Source of the DNA: Anaeromyxobacter dehalogenans
Lineage (GTDB): Bacteria > Myxococcota_A > UBA9042 > DTJE01
Reading direction: 5' to 3'
NCBI GenBank assembly: GCA_020722625.1
Contig: DYKK01000003.1
Coordinates: forward strand, 1-25,976
DNA: 25,976 bases
Below, in pieces: positions 6,883 to 14,993 of the stretch (position 1 is its first letter; each line of letters opens with the position of its first letter). The translations under genes were made by a program, and so were the position numbers. Under the pieces are notes generated by a model that was not told the DNA's origin, made no database searches, and worked only from the letters and a program-made list of their open reading frames with translations.

Positions 6883-8346
6883 ATGGACCTGTTTCCCATT
6901 CGCCCCGACCAGGTCGCGCGCAACGCGGAGCGGTGCCGCGAGCGGGGCATCGTGCTGCCCACCTTCGCCCAGCAGAAGGACCCGTCCCTGATCCCGCCGG
7001 ACATCCGCGAGGCCCTGCGCGGGATCGGGTTGTGGGACGTGCACCCGTTGAACCTCTTCCGCATCACGTGGAAGAACGACCCGGCCACCGGGGGCTTCGG
7101 CGGCGTCAACTTCCTGGAGGTCCCGCGCGAACTGACCGGGGTCCGGGCCCGCGTCTTCGCCCTGGTCGGGAAGTTCTTCCCCACGGGGGCGCACAAGGTG
7201 GGCGCGACTTACGGGTGCCTGGTCCCGCGTCTCGTCACCGGCCACTTCGACCCGACCTCGCAGAAGGCGGTCTGGCCCTCGACCGGGAACTACTGCCGGG
7301 GTGGGGCGTACGACTCGGCGCTGCTCGGGTGCCATTCCATCGCGATCCTCCCCGAGGAGATGAGCCGCGAGCGTTTCGAGTGGTTGCGTGCCATCGGCTC
7401 CGAGGTCATCGCGACCCCGGGGTGCGAATCCAACGTGAAGGAGATCTACGACGCGTGCAAGGACCTGGCGGCCCGGCGTGACGACGTGGTGATCCTGAAC
7501 CAGTTCGACGAGTTCGGGAACGGGATGTGGCACTACGAGGTCACGGCCTCGGCCATGCTGGAGGTCCTGCGCGACGTGGCCGGTCCCCAGGACCGCCTGT
7601 TCGCCTTCGTGTCCTCGACGGGGTCGGCCGGGACCATCGCGGCCGGCAACCGACTGAAGGAGGTCCTCCCCGCGGTGAAGGTCGTGGCCGCGGAGGCCCT
7701 CCAGTGTCCGACCCTGCTGCGAAACGGCTTCGGGGCGCACCGCATCGAGGGGATCGGGGACAAGCACGTGCCGTGGATCCACGACGTGCGCTCGACGGAC
7801 GTGGTCGTGGCCGTGGACGACCGCGACGCCATGGCCCTGGTCCGCCTGTTCAACGAGGGGGCGGGCCGCGAGTTCCTGCGCCGGGCCGGGGTGCCGGGCG
7901 ACGTGGTGGACCGCCTGGACCTGATGGGCATCTCGGGGATCGGGAACCTGATCGCGTGTATCAAGACCGCGCGGTGGTTCGAGGCCGATGAGCACGACCT
8001 CTTCTTCACGGTGTTCACGGATTCCATGGAACTCTATCAATCGCGCCTGGCCGAGATGGAGGCCGCGGAGGGGCCGTACGACCGCGTGCGGGCCGAGGTG
8101 GACTTCCACGCGCACCTGCGGGGCCTGAAGGACGACGCGATGATCGAGCTGGACCACCCGGCCCGCCGCCGCATCCACAACCTGAAGTACTACACGTGGG
8201 TCGAGCAGCAGGGCAAGGACGTCCGGGAACTCGAAGCCCAGTGGAATGAATATCGCACCTACTGGCACGAGCGCTTCGGCCTGGCAGCGCACTACGACCG
8301 GCTGATCGAGGCGTTCAACGCGCGGGCGCGGGCGGGGACGACTTGA
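6883..8346 (+). CDS. PLP-dependent lyase/synthase-like enzyme (tryptophan-synthase-beta fold)
   Basis: The 487-residue protein belongs to fold-type II PLP enzymes, the superfamily of cysteine synthase, cystathionine beta-synthase, threonine synthase and TrpB. Lys105 in FPTGAHKVGATYG is the likely Schiff-base lysine, and STGNYCRGG (133-141) is the substrate-binding asparagine loop. A serine/glycine-rich stretch (SSTGSAGTIAAGN) probably holds the PLP phosphate. It is longer than cysteine synthases (about 310 residues) and has a C-terminal extension rich in charged and aromatic residues. It matches an uncharacterised group often labelled PLP-dependent subunit beta, so substrate and product are unknown. 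The ATG at 6883 follows GGAGG at 6871-6875. Its stop overlaps the next start (TTGA), so the two genes are probably co-translated. Confidence 0.8.
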   Translation: MDLFPIRPDQVARNAERCRERGIVLPTFAQQKDPSLIPPDIREALRGIGLWDVHPLNLFRITWKNDPATGGFGGVNFLEVPRELTGVRARVFALVGKFFPTGAHKVGATYGCLVPRLVTGHFDPTSQKAVWPSTGNYCRGGAYDSALLGCHSIAILPEEMSRERFEWLRAIGSEVIATPGCESNVKEIYDACKDLAARRDDVVILNQFDEFGNGMWHYEVTASAMLEVLRDVAGPQDRLFAFVSSTGSAGTIAAGNRLKEVLPAVKVVAAEALQCPTLLRNGFGAHRIEGIGDKHVPWIHDVRSTDVVVAVDDRDAMALVRLFNEGAGREFLRRAGVPGDVVDRLDLMGISGIGNLIACIKTARWFEADEHDLFFTVFTDSMELYQSRLAEMEAAEGPYDRVRAEVDFHAHLRGLKDDAMIELDHPARRRIHNLKYYTWVEQQGKDVRELEAQWNEYRTYWHERFGLAAHYDRLIEAFNARARAGTT

Positions 8347-9182
8347 GGACCGCGTACGGACACGTCCCCTGGGCCCTGGCCGCGGCGTGCCTGTTCCTGG
8401 CGCGGGGGGTCGCGGCTCGGCCGGACTGGGTCGAGGTCCGGCCGGGCCTCGACAAGGTCGAGGTGACCGGGCCGGATTCCGGTGGGGGCGAGGTGTGGTC
8501 CCTCGTCGCGATCCGGGCGGACCCGGCTCGCTTCGACCTGGTGGTCCTGTCCGCGGGCGCCCGCGGGCGGAAGGGGGCGCGGACCGCGGACGAGTGGGCG
8601 CGCACGCACGACCTCGTGCTGGTCGCGAACGCGGGGATGTATCAGCAGGACGGGGTCACGCCCGTGGGGCATCTGCGCGCAAACGGCCGGGAGGTCGGGC
8701 GGTGGCGCAAGGATTACCGGGCCGTGCTGGTCGCAGGACCCGAGGACCCGAGGCGGCCGGCCGTGGCGCTCTTGGATGCGGCGTGCGACGGCCCGTTGCC
8801 CGCCGCGGCCCGGGGATACCGGCACGCGGTCCAGGGCATGCGGATGTGGACGTGCCGGGGCGAGAACACCTTCCGCCCCGGGGGGAGGCGGGCCGCGCGC
8901 CTCGCCGCGGGCGTGGACGGGGCGGGGCGGCTCCTGCTCGTGTTCCACCGGACGCCGGTCACGAACCACGACTTCGTGGGCCACGTGCGCGAGGCGGGCC
9001 TGGACGCCCGGGGCCTGATGTACCTGGAGGGAGGATCGGAGGCGAGCCTCCTGGCGCTCCACCCGGACGGCGAGGTCCGGGCCGGCGGGGTCGGGTCGTC
9101 GCACCTGGGGAAGTGGACCCGCCTGCCCGAGGGGGTCTTCCTCCCGATCCCGAACGTGATCGGCCTGCGCCCGCGCCGGTGA
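8343..9182 (+). CDS. Secreted phosphodiester glycosidase-like protein (NAGPA/DUF2233 domain)
   Basis: The 279-residue protein starts with a signal peptide (hydrophobic WALAAACLFLA, likely cut near Ala-Arg at about 25). One domain then resembles the catalytic domain of mammalian N-acetylglucosamine-1-phosphodiester alpha-N-acetylglucosaminidase. Family-like stretches are LVANAGMYQQDGVTPVGHLRANGREVG, GYRHAVQGM, and the glycine-rich LMYLEGGSEASLL where the family has its nucleophile-region aspartate; here Glu is seen. Bacterial relatives are thought to act on sugar phosphodiesters in cell-wall or exopolysaccharide material, but the substrate here is unknown. The TTG start overlaps the preceding stop by three bases, and no better start exists before the signal peptide. 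The Cys at position 16 follows LAAA, so a lipoprotein is possible but less likely. Confidence 0.7.
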   Translation: MRTAYGHVPWALAAACLFLARGVAARPDWVEVRPGLDKVEVTGPDSGGGEVWSLVAIRADPARFDLVVLSAGARGRKGARTADEWARTHDLVLVANAGMYQQDGVTPVGHLRANGREVGRWRKDYRAVLVAGPEDPRRPAVALLDAACDGPLPAAARGYRHAVQGMRMWTCRGENTFRPGGRRAARLAAGVDGAGRLLLVFHRTPVTNHDFVGHVREAGLDARGLMYLEGGSEASLLALHPDGEVRAGGVGSSHLGKWTRLPEGVFLPIPNVIGLRPRR

Positions 9183-9216
9183 AGACGGGGGGGATGCGGG
9201 GGGCCGGGGGCCGGGG

Positions 9217-9380
9217 TCCGCCTTCCGGGGTCCGGCTTCCGGGTTCCGGGGTCGCGGTGCACGTGGCCCCGCCGCAACACCCGGTCCCCCGCGTCCAACG
9301 TGCGCTGACACTGACGCTGACGCTGACACTGACCCTGTCCCTGACCCTGTTCCTGAACCTGTCCACTGAACCCGTCCCCC
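9217..9380 (+). repeat. Composite intergenic repeat, copy B
   Basis: Five tandem 7-bp units (TCCGCCT, TCCGGGG, TCCGGCT, TCCGGGT, TCCGGGG; 9217-9251) lead into TCGCGGT and a core containing GCACGTGGCC and CGCGTCCAACGTG (to about 9302). Ten 6-bp units starting with CTGACA follow exactly in register (9305-9364), then ACTGAACCCGTCCCC. The stretch 9183-9529 has no gene. The 9183-9216 and 9381-9500 parts are G-rich but otherwise featureless apart from the promoter at 9506. Confidence 0.85.
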
Positions 9381-9505
9381 GGGGGTGAACGGCGACGGAG
9401 GGCGTTGGCCGGGGGCCGCGGGCGAGGGCTCGCGGCGCGGCGGGCGCAGGATCGGGCGTGGGGCGGAACTCGTCAAAGGCGTCTTGGGGGTGCGAGGCCG
9501 CGTGG

Positions 9506-9514
9506 TGCTATCAT
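9506..9514 (+). promoter_or_regulatory. Extended -10 box before metallophosphoesterase gene
   Basis: TGcTATCAT is an extended -10 with five of six hexamer matches. TTGGGG at 9484-9489 is a weak -35 at 19 bases. Transcription would start about at the GGAGG (9521-9525), giving a very short leader before the ATG at 9530. Confidence 0.45.
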
Positions 9515-9529
9515 CCCCGCGGAGGCACG

Positions 9530-10414
9530 ATGCGCATCGCCCACCTCTCGGACCTGCACCTGCACCCCGCCGGGGCCCTGCGGGCCGCGGACCTGCGGAC
9601 GCGCCGCCTGTTCGGGGCGTTGAACCTGTATCTCTTCCGGGCCGGTACCTACTCGGAGGACGTGGCGCGCGCGGCGGTCGAGGCCGTGCGCGAGGCGGGG
9701 GTGGACCACGTGGTCGTGACGGGGGACCTGACCAACCTGGCCCTGCCGGCGGAGTTCGCCCTGGCCGCGCAGGTCCTGCGCCCCTTGGGCGGCGCGGACC
9801 GGCTGACCGTGATCCCGGGGAACCACGACCGCTACACGCCCGAGTCGGTGCGGGACCGCGAATTCGAGCGGTGGTTCGGCGACACCCTGTGGTCGGACGG
9901 GGACGGCGGCCGGGCCGGGTCCTTCCCCGTCGTCAAGGACCTGCCGGACGGGGTGACCCTGATCGGGCTCGGCAGCGCGGGGGTGGTGGCCCCGGCGTGC
10001 GCGTTCGGTCGCGTGGGACCGGCGCAGATCGCGCGCCTCGCGGACGCCCTCGACGACGCCCGCCGGCGCGACCGGTTCCCGATCGTGGCCCTGCACCACA
10101 ACCTGCACCGGCGCGGGACCCTGTCCGAGGCGACCGGGCGGCTCCTCGACCGGCGGGAGGTCGCGCAGACCCTCGTGCGTCATGGGGCCCGCCTCGTCCT
10201 GCACGGGCACGACCACCGGGAACACGAGATGGTCATCAGCGACGGTCCGGACCTTCCCGGGGTCCGGGTCGTGGGATGCGGGTCCTCGAGCGCGGACCCC
10301 CGCCGCGCCCCGCCCGGGCAGTTCAACGTCTATGAGGTCTCCGCGGGCCGCCTGCGGGTGGAGAAATGGCGAATCCGAAGGGAAAACGGAAGGTTCGCGC
10401 CTTCCAGGGGGTGA
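9530..10414 (+). CDS. Calcineurin-like metallophosphoesterase
   Basis: This 294-residue cytoplasmic protein has the full binuclear metal-site signature: Asp8 and His10 in HLSDLHLH, Gly65-Asp66 in VVTGDLTN, GNHD at 97-100, the His189/His190 pair in ALHHNLHRR, and GHDH at 226-229. The family hydrolyses phosphomonoesters or diesters, with members acting on cyclic nucleotides, nucleotides or UDP-diacylglucosamine. There is no signal peptide and no extra domain, so the substrate cannot be named. The ATG at 9530 has GGAGG four bases upstream. Its last 49 bases overlap the start of the next gene in another frame, which implies co-expression with the membrane protease. Confidence 0.88.
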   Translation: MRIAHLSDLHLHPAGALRAADLRTRRLFGALNLYLFRAGTYSEDVARAAVEAVREAGVDHVVVTGDLTNLALPAEFALAAQVLRPLGGADRLTVIPGNHDRYTPESVRDREFERWFGDTLWSDGDGGRAGSFPVVKDLPDGVTLIGLGSAGVVAPACAFGRVGPAQIARLADALDDARRRDRFPIVALHHNLHRRGTLSEATGRLLDRREVAQTLVRHGARLVLHGHDHREHEMVISDGPDLPGVRVVGCGSSSADPRRAPPGQFNVYEVSAGRLRVEKWRIRRENGRFAPSRG

Positions 10415-11127
10415 GGGACTACTTCGGCGCGACGCGCTCCCCCCTGGTCGCGTTCGCGGTGACGCTGCCGCTGCTCCTGCTGTACAACGCGGGCCTCCTC
10501 ATGCCCGGCGCGGACGAGATGAACGCCGCGGACCTGCTGACCGGGCTCGTGGTCCGTCTCGCGGGGCCGAAGGGGTTCCTCGCGGTGAACGGGGTCCTGG
10601 TCCTGACCTCGGTGGTCCTGACGCTCGTGCTGTTCCGGCGGGGTCGCTTCCGGCCCGTGCAGTGGCTGGTCTTGAGTCTCGAGGGCCTGGCGCTGGGAGT
10701 CGCGCTCGGGTACGCCGTGGTCTCGCTGATCGAGCAGGCGCACGTCCTGGCTGCGGGTCAGGGGCCGCGCTACTCGGTGATGCAGGCCCTGTCCCTGGCC
10801 GCGGGCGCCGGGTACTGGGAGGAACTCGTCTTCCGGCTGGGCCTCGTCGGGGGACCGATCGCGGTCGCCCGCCGTCTGCATCGCTCGGCCTCCACCCCCC
10901 ACTCGGCGTCCGCCCGCGTCCGGGTCGCCGCGGTGGGGGCCGTCGCGGTCGTCGTGTCGTCCTTCCTGTTCTCGCTGGCCCACTATGTGGGGTCCGAGTC
11001 GTTCGTGCCCTACACCTTCTGGTACCGGGCCCTGTCCGGGGTCCTCTTCGCGCTCATCTTCCTGGTGCGTGGCTTCGCGGTCGCGGCCTACACGCACTTC
11101 CTGTACGACGTGGTCGTGATGCTGTAG
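10366..11127 (+). CDS. CPBP-family intramembrane glutamic protease
   Basis: This is a 253-residue polytopic membrane protein with about six hydrophobic segments. It carries the CPBP/Abi motifs: EELVFR at 152-157 (the catalytic glutamate pair and Arg), FSLAH ending in His206, and HFLYD with His244 and Asp248. The family, related to Rce1 CAAX proteases, cleaves within membranes or protects against self-made bacteriocins; many members have unknown targets. The ATG at 10366 is inside the preceding gene, with GTGGAG as a weak ribosome-binding site, so translation is probably coupled. A basic, soluble N-terminus of about 25 residues precedes the first membrane segment. The gene ends 12 bases before the convergent HD-protein gene. 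Confidence 0.82.
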   Translation: MANPKGKRKVRAFQGVRDYFGATRSPLVAFAVTLPLLLLYNAGLLMPGADEMNAADLLTGLVVRLAGPKGFLAVNGVLVLTSVVLTLVLFRRGRFRPVQWLVLSLEGLALGVALGYAVVSLIEQAHVLAAGQGPRYSVMQALSLAAGAGYWEELVFRLGLVGGPIAVARRLHRSASTPHSASARVRVAAVGAVAVVVSSFLFSLAHYVGSESFVPYTFWYRALSGVLFALIFLVRGFAVAAYTHFLYDVVVML

Positions 11128-11139
11128 GTCGCCCCGGCT

Positions 11140-12624
11140 TCAGGACTCCTCGCCGCCGTTGTCGGGGCGCAGGGCCGTGCGTTCCAGAAACTCCAGGTAG
11201 GTGGCGGCGTCGGCGTGCGCCGGAAGGCGTCCGGCCTCGACCGCGTCGAGCAAGAGCCCCCGCAGGCGCCCGACCTCCGGCCCCGGGGTCAGGCCGAACC
11301 GCTCCATGATGAGGTTCCCGATGCCCTTGGGCAGGGGGTTCTGGGCCTCGTCGGCCTCGCGGACCTCGAGGATGCGGACCTGGAGCTCCGCGAGCAGCGA
11401 GCGGATCCGTTCGACCCGCTCCGCGCGTTTGGAGGTCAGGTCCGCGCGCGAGAAGGCGACCAGGTCGTCCAGGGACTCGCCGACCTCGCGGATCAGGCGG
11501 CGCACCGCCGAATCGGTCCAGTCCTCCCGATACAGGTTTACACGCGAATGATTCTTGATGATATAATGAATACGACGCGCCTCGTCCGGCGGCATCTGAA
11601 GGCGCGCCGAGATCCCCTCGAAGAGCATGGCGCTCATGTCCTCGTGGCGGAAGAAGTGGACCTTGTCGCCGTGGAAGACCTGCCGGGTCCAGACCTTGCC
11701 GATGTCGTGGCAGAGGGCGGCCCACCGCACCACGGGGCTCGCGTCCGCGTTCGCCACCACCTGCTTGGTGTGGGCCCAGACGTCCTTGTGCTGGCCCATC
11801 CCGTCGCCCAGCAAGCCCTGGAGGGCCGCGACCTCGGGGAGGATGAACCCGAGGACCCGCACGTCCATCAGGAACTGGAGCCCCAGGCCCGGGAAGGCGC
11901 CGCACAGGACCTTTTCCATCTCGCGGCGCCAGATCTCGCGAGGGACGTCGAGGATGTTCGCGGCGTCGCGCTCGCACGCGGCGCGGACCTCCGGCGCGGC
12001 CTCGAACCCGTAGCGGGCCACGTAGCGTGCGACCTTCAGCAGCCAGGAGGCGCTTTCGCGGAAGACCATGTCGGCCGGGAAGACGGGCCGGACGACCCGG
12101 TCGCGCAGGTCCGCGGTCCCCCCGAACGGGTCGAGCAGGTCGCCGCCGGACGTGTATCCGAAGGCCTGGATGGTGACCTCGCGCGTGGCCAGGTCCAGGA
12201 GGATCCCGGACAGGTTCTGGCCCCGCAGGCACTTCAGGGGCGGCAGGTAGTTGCGGAACGGCCCCACGTTGAAGGTCCAGTGGGGCGGCGTCTCGCCCGC
12301 GTGCCCGGCCTCCGGGCGGGGGACGCGGAACGTCAGGATGCGGGCGCGCTCCTCCTTGCCGTCCTGGGCCGAGACCCGGAAGAGGTCGTAGAACACCGAC
12401 TCGATCTGGGTCAGCGAACCGTCCACGGTCAGATCGAACGAGTGGTGGTCCGAGAGGTCGTTCCCGGCCGCGAGGTCCCTGGCCCTCGGCCCGATCAGGT
12501 ACGCGGCGATGCCCTGTGATTCGAAGGCGTCGAAGACCCGGGACAGGACCTCCGGGTACCTGGGAGTGGACGAACTCTTCGGGCTGTCCGCCGTCCCCGA
12601 GGGTGGCTGTCCGCCTCTCGCCAT
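11140..12624 (-). CDS. CCA-adding-enzyme-like protein with intact HD domain and degenerate nucleotidyltransferase motifs
   Basis: The 494-residue protein has the architecture of bacterial tRNA nucleotidyltransferase/poly(A) polymerase enzymes: an N-terminal nucleotidyltransferase region, the LLDPFGG linker motif (163-169), a helical RNA-binding region, then an HD phosphohydrolase domain. The HD domain looks intact, with His285, CHDIGK (His306-Asp307), His327 and NH (358-359). The transferase motifs are eroded: GPRARD (45-50) for GGxVRD, Ser-Phe-Asp (62-64) for the catalytic DxD, TREVT (147-151) for RRDFT, and ESASW (190-194) for EDPxR. Catalysis by the first domain is therefore doubtful, and a phosphatase or phosphodiesterase role is more likely. 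The ATG at 12624 is chosen over a TTG at 12681, but neither has a strong ribosome-binding site. It follows the ABC exporter genes by 85 bases. Confidence 0.75.
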   Translation of the reverse strand: MARGGQPPSGTADSPKSSSTPRYPEVLSRVFDAFESQGIAAYLIGPRARDLAAGNDLSDHHSFDLTVDGSLTQIESVFYDLFRVSAQDGKEERARILTFRVPRPEAGHAGETPPHWTFNVGPFRNYLPPLKCLRGQNLSGILLDLATREVTIQAFGYTSGGDLLDPFGGTADLRDRVVRPVFPADMVFRESASWLLKVARYVARYGFEAAPEVRAACERDAANILDVPREIWRREMEKVLCGAFPGLGLQFLMDVRVLGFILPEVAALQGLLGDGMGQHKDVWAHTKQVVANADASPVVRWAALCHDIGKVWTRQVFHGDKVHFFRHEDMSAMLFEGISARLQMPPDEARRIHYIIKNHSRVNLYREDWTDSAVRRLIREVGESLDDLVAFSRADLTSKRAERVERIRSLLAELQVRILEVREADEAQNPLPKGIGNLIMERFGLTPGPEVGRLRGLLLDAVEAGRLPAHADAATYLEFLERTALRPDNGGEES

Positions 12625-12683
12625 GTGCCGCAACCGCCGAGACCCGCCCGCAGGCCGCGAGCGCCGCCCGCCAACCCGCAATC

Positions 12684-12713
12684 AGCGTAGCCCATGCGCA
12701 GGAGGGGTGTCAA
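12684..12713 (-). promoter_or_regulatory. Possible promoter for the HD-protein gene
   Basis: On the minus strand a consensus TTGACA (12713-12708) overlaps the stop codon of the upstream permease. After 18 bases comes TACGCT (12689-12684), a weak three-of-six -10. It would allow expression separate from the exporter. Confidence 0.3.
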
Positions 12714-13834
12714 TCCACCCGCTTGCGGAACAACGCGACCGACACGCCGAGGATCGCGACCCCGAGGACCGAGAGCGCCGCGACGTCAGGCCAGTGGACC
12801 GCAGGCCCGGTCCCCTTCAGGAAGACCCCGCGCACGACCGCGAGGTAGTAGCGCATGGGGATGGCGCGCGAGGCCTCCTGGAACAGGCGGGGCATGTTCT
12901 CGATGGGGAAGATGAAGCCCGACAGGAGGATCGAGGGGACCATCACGAAGAAGATCGCGGTCATCATGGCCTGCTGCTGGGTCGCCGACGCGGTCGAGAC
13001 CAGGAGCCCGAGGCCGAGGGTGGACATCAGGAACAACAGCGAGACCCCGAACAGGAAGGGGACGGACCCGCGCAGGGGGACCTCGAACCAGAACAGGGCC
13101 ACGCCGAGCACGATCACGACGTCCACGAGCCCGATCACCACGAAGGGCGCGAGTTTTCCGACCAGGAGTTCCACCGGGCGGACCGGGGTCACGACCAGTT
13201 GCTCGATCGTGCCGCTCTCCTTCTCGCGCACGAGGTTCATCGAGGACAGGACCACGGTCATGACCATCAGGACCATGGCGAGGACCGCGGGGACCATGAA
13301 GTCGGCCGAGCGCATCTCCTCGTTGTAGAAGACGCGGGGGCTCAGGCGGATGTCGGGCAGGGGGGGCGCGCCCGGACGAGAGGTCCTGCCCGACAGCGAC
13401 TCCCGCAAGAACCGCAGGAGGGTCTCGCGTGCGTGGTTCAGGGCGATGGTCGCGACCGTGGCCTGGGTGCCGTCCACCACGAGGAGCAGCGACGATGGCC
13501 GCAGGGCGTCGAGGTCGGTCGCGAAGCCGCGCGGGATGACCAGCCCGATCTGGGCCCGGCCGGTGCGGATCTCGTCGTCCACGGCGGCGTCGCGGTCCAC
13601 CCGCGCGACGACCCGGAAGATGCCGGGGGCCTGCAGGCGCGAGACGACCTCGCGCGAGGCCGCGGACCGGTCGAGGTCGCAGACCACGGTCCGGACCTCG
13701 TTGACGTCGAGGGTGGCCGCGTAGCCGAGGATCAACAGCTGGAAGATGGGGCTGATGAGGATCAGGGGGATCATGCGGCGGTCCCGGCCGATCTGCCGGA
13801 ACTCCTTGACGAGGATGGTGGCGATGACTTTCAT
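12710..13834 (-). CDS. ABC-2 type exporter permease (YbhR/YbhS-like), distal
   Basis: This 374-residue inner-membrane subunit has one N-terminal membrane segment (MIPLILISPIFQLLILGYAA), a large periplasmic loop of about 140 residues, and five C-terminal segments, the standard ABC-2 plan. LVREKESGTIEQLVVTPVRP is the conserved coupling region, and SGFIFPIENMP with IPMRYYLAVVRGVFLKG are family hallmarks near the end. The first half of the loop resembles its neighbour, so the two permeases probably form a heterodimer driven by the two upstream ATPases. The ATG has only a weak GGAAGG before it. It begins 16 bases after the stop of the other permease gene and is the last exporter gene. Substrates of the E. 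coli relatives include dyes, antibiotics and cations, but none can be assigned here. Confidence 0.88.
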   Translation of the reverse strand: MKVIATILVKEFRQIGRDRRMIPLILISPIFQLLILGYAATLDVNEVRTVVCDLDRSAASREVVSRLQAPGIFRVVARVDRDAAVDDEIRTGRAQIGLVIPRGFATDLDALRPSSLLLVVDGTQATVATIALNHARETLLRFLRESLSGRTSRPGAPPLPDIRLSPRVFYNEEMRSADFMVPAVLAMVLMVMTVVLSSMNLVREKESGTIEQLVVTPVRPVELLVGKLAPFVVIGLVDVVIVLGVALFWFEVPLRGSVPFLFGVSLLFLMSTLGLGLLVSTASATQQQAMMTAIFFVMVPSILLSGFIFPIENMPRLFQEASRAIPMRYYLAVVRGVFLKGTGPAVHWPDVAALSVLGVAILGVSVALFRKRVD

Positions 13835-13850
13835 GGTCGCGGCCTTCCCG

Positions 13851-14993
13851 TCACGTCATCCTCCTGCGGACCATGAGGCTCGCGAGCGTGACCATCAGAA
13901 CGGCAAATATCACAAGACAGATGAACTCGAACCGGAAGGCGTCCACCCCCTCGCCCTTCAGGATGACGGCACGCAGGATCGCGATGACGTAGCGGGCCGG
14001 GATGGTGTAACTGACGGCCCGGATCGCGACCGGCATCGAGTCGAGGGGGAACACGAACCCCGACAGCAGGAACGAGGGCAGCATGGTGAGGGTGGTGGCG
14101 ATCGTGAAGGCCACCTGGGCGCTGTCGGTCAGGGAGGACACGAAGACGCCCATCGCGAGCGCCCCGAACAGGAACAACAAGAGCATCGCGAACAGGAGGG
14201 GGACGCTGCCGCGCACCTCGACCCCGAAGAGGGCCCACCCGACCGTGACCACGAGCGCGGACGCGACCAGGGCCAGGACCAGGTAGGGCACGGTCTTTCC
14301 GATCACGACCTCGAACGCCCGGACCGGCGAGACGCGCAGCATGTCCATGGTGCCCCGCTCCTTCTCGCGCACGAGCGAGAGGGCCGTCGAGACCACGGCC
14401 ATGACGGTCAGGATGACGCCGATCAGGCCGGGGACCAGGAAGCGCGCGGTCTGAAGCGTGGGGTTGTAAAGGACGACGAGGCGAAGATCGAAGGGGAGGC
14501 CGCCCGAGGCGCCGAGCGGCCCCGCGGCGGCGCCCAGGGCCCTCAGGCGTTCCATCGTCAGGTCCATCACGTGGTCGAGCGTGAACCCCTGGAGGTAGCC
14601 GAGCGCGGTCACGGCGGTATTCGAGTTCGTGCCGTCCACGAGGGCCTGGACGGTCACGGGCTCCCCGCGCGCGAGGGCGCGCGCGAACCCCTCGGGGATC
14701 ACGAGTCCCACCTGGATGTCGCCCCGCTCCAGGGCCGCGTCCACTTCCCGCGCGGACGATGCGGTGACCACGCGGTCGAAATACTCCCCGTGCGTGAACG
14801 ACGCGGCGAACTCGCGGCTTTGGCGCGTGCGGTCCTGGTCCGCGACCCCGAGGGCGACGTGGTGCACGTCGAAGTTGAGGGCGTAGCCGTAGAGGACGAG
14901 CACCATGGCCGGAAAGGCGACCAGGATGAACAGGGCGCGCCGGTCGCGCCGCAGGTGCAACAGTTCCTTCCAGACGACCCACCAGAGGTTCAA
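13851..14993 (-). CDS. ABC-2 type exporter permease (YbhR/YbhS-like), proximal
   Basis: This 380-residue inner-membrane protein has the same plan as the next gene: an N-terminal anchor (RALFILVAFPAMVLVLYGYAL), a large periplasmic loop, and five C-terminal membrane segments with LVREKERGTMDMLRVSPVRA as the coupling region and SGFVFPLDSMPVAIR later. The likely start is TTG at 14993, overlapping the stop of the ATPase gene as TTGA, with GGGGGAG six bases upstream. A start further upstream would lie inside the ATPase frame. The N-terminus LNLWWVVWKELLHLRRDRR is typical of the family, which supports this choice. It probably pairs with the other permease. Confidence 0.87.
   Translation of the reverse strand: MNLWWVVWKELLHLRRDRRALFILVAFPAMVLVLYGYALNFDVHHVALGVADQDRTRQSREFAASFTHGEYFDRVVTASSAREVDAALERGDIQVGLVIPEGFARALARGEPVTVQALVDGTNSNTAVTALGYLQGFTLDHVMDLTMERLRALGAAAGPLGASGGLPFDLRLVVLYNPTLQTARFLVPGLIGVILTVMAVVSTALSLVREKERGTMDMLRVSPVRAFEVVIGKTVPYLVLALVASALVVTVGWALFGVEVRGSVPLLFAMLLLFLFGALAMGVFVSSLTDSAQVAFTIATTLTMLPSFLLSGFVFPLDSMPVAIRAVSYTIPARYVIAILRAVILKGEGVDAFRFEFICLVIFAVLMVTLASLMVRRRMT

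Noticed and set aside
9305..9364. Leu-Thr repeat peptide from the CTGACn tract
   Set aside because: The hexamer units encode (Leu-Thr)n by chance. There is no start with a ribosome-binding site, and the tract is part of an intergenic repeat.
11140..12624. Functional CCA-adding enzyme
   Set aside because: All four transferase signature motifs carry changes at key residues, so the canonical activity is not assigned.
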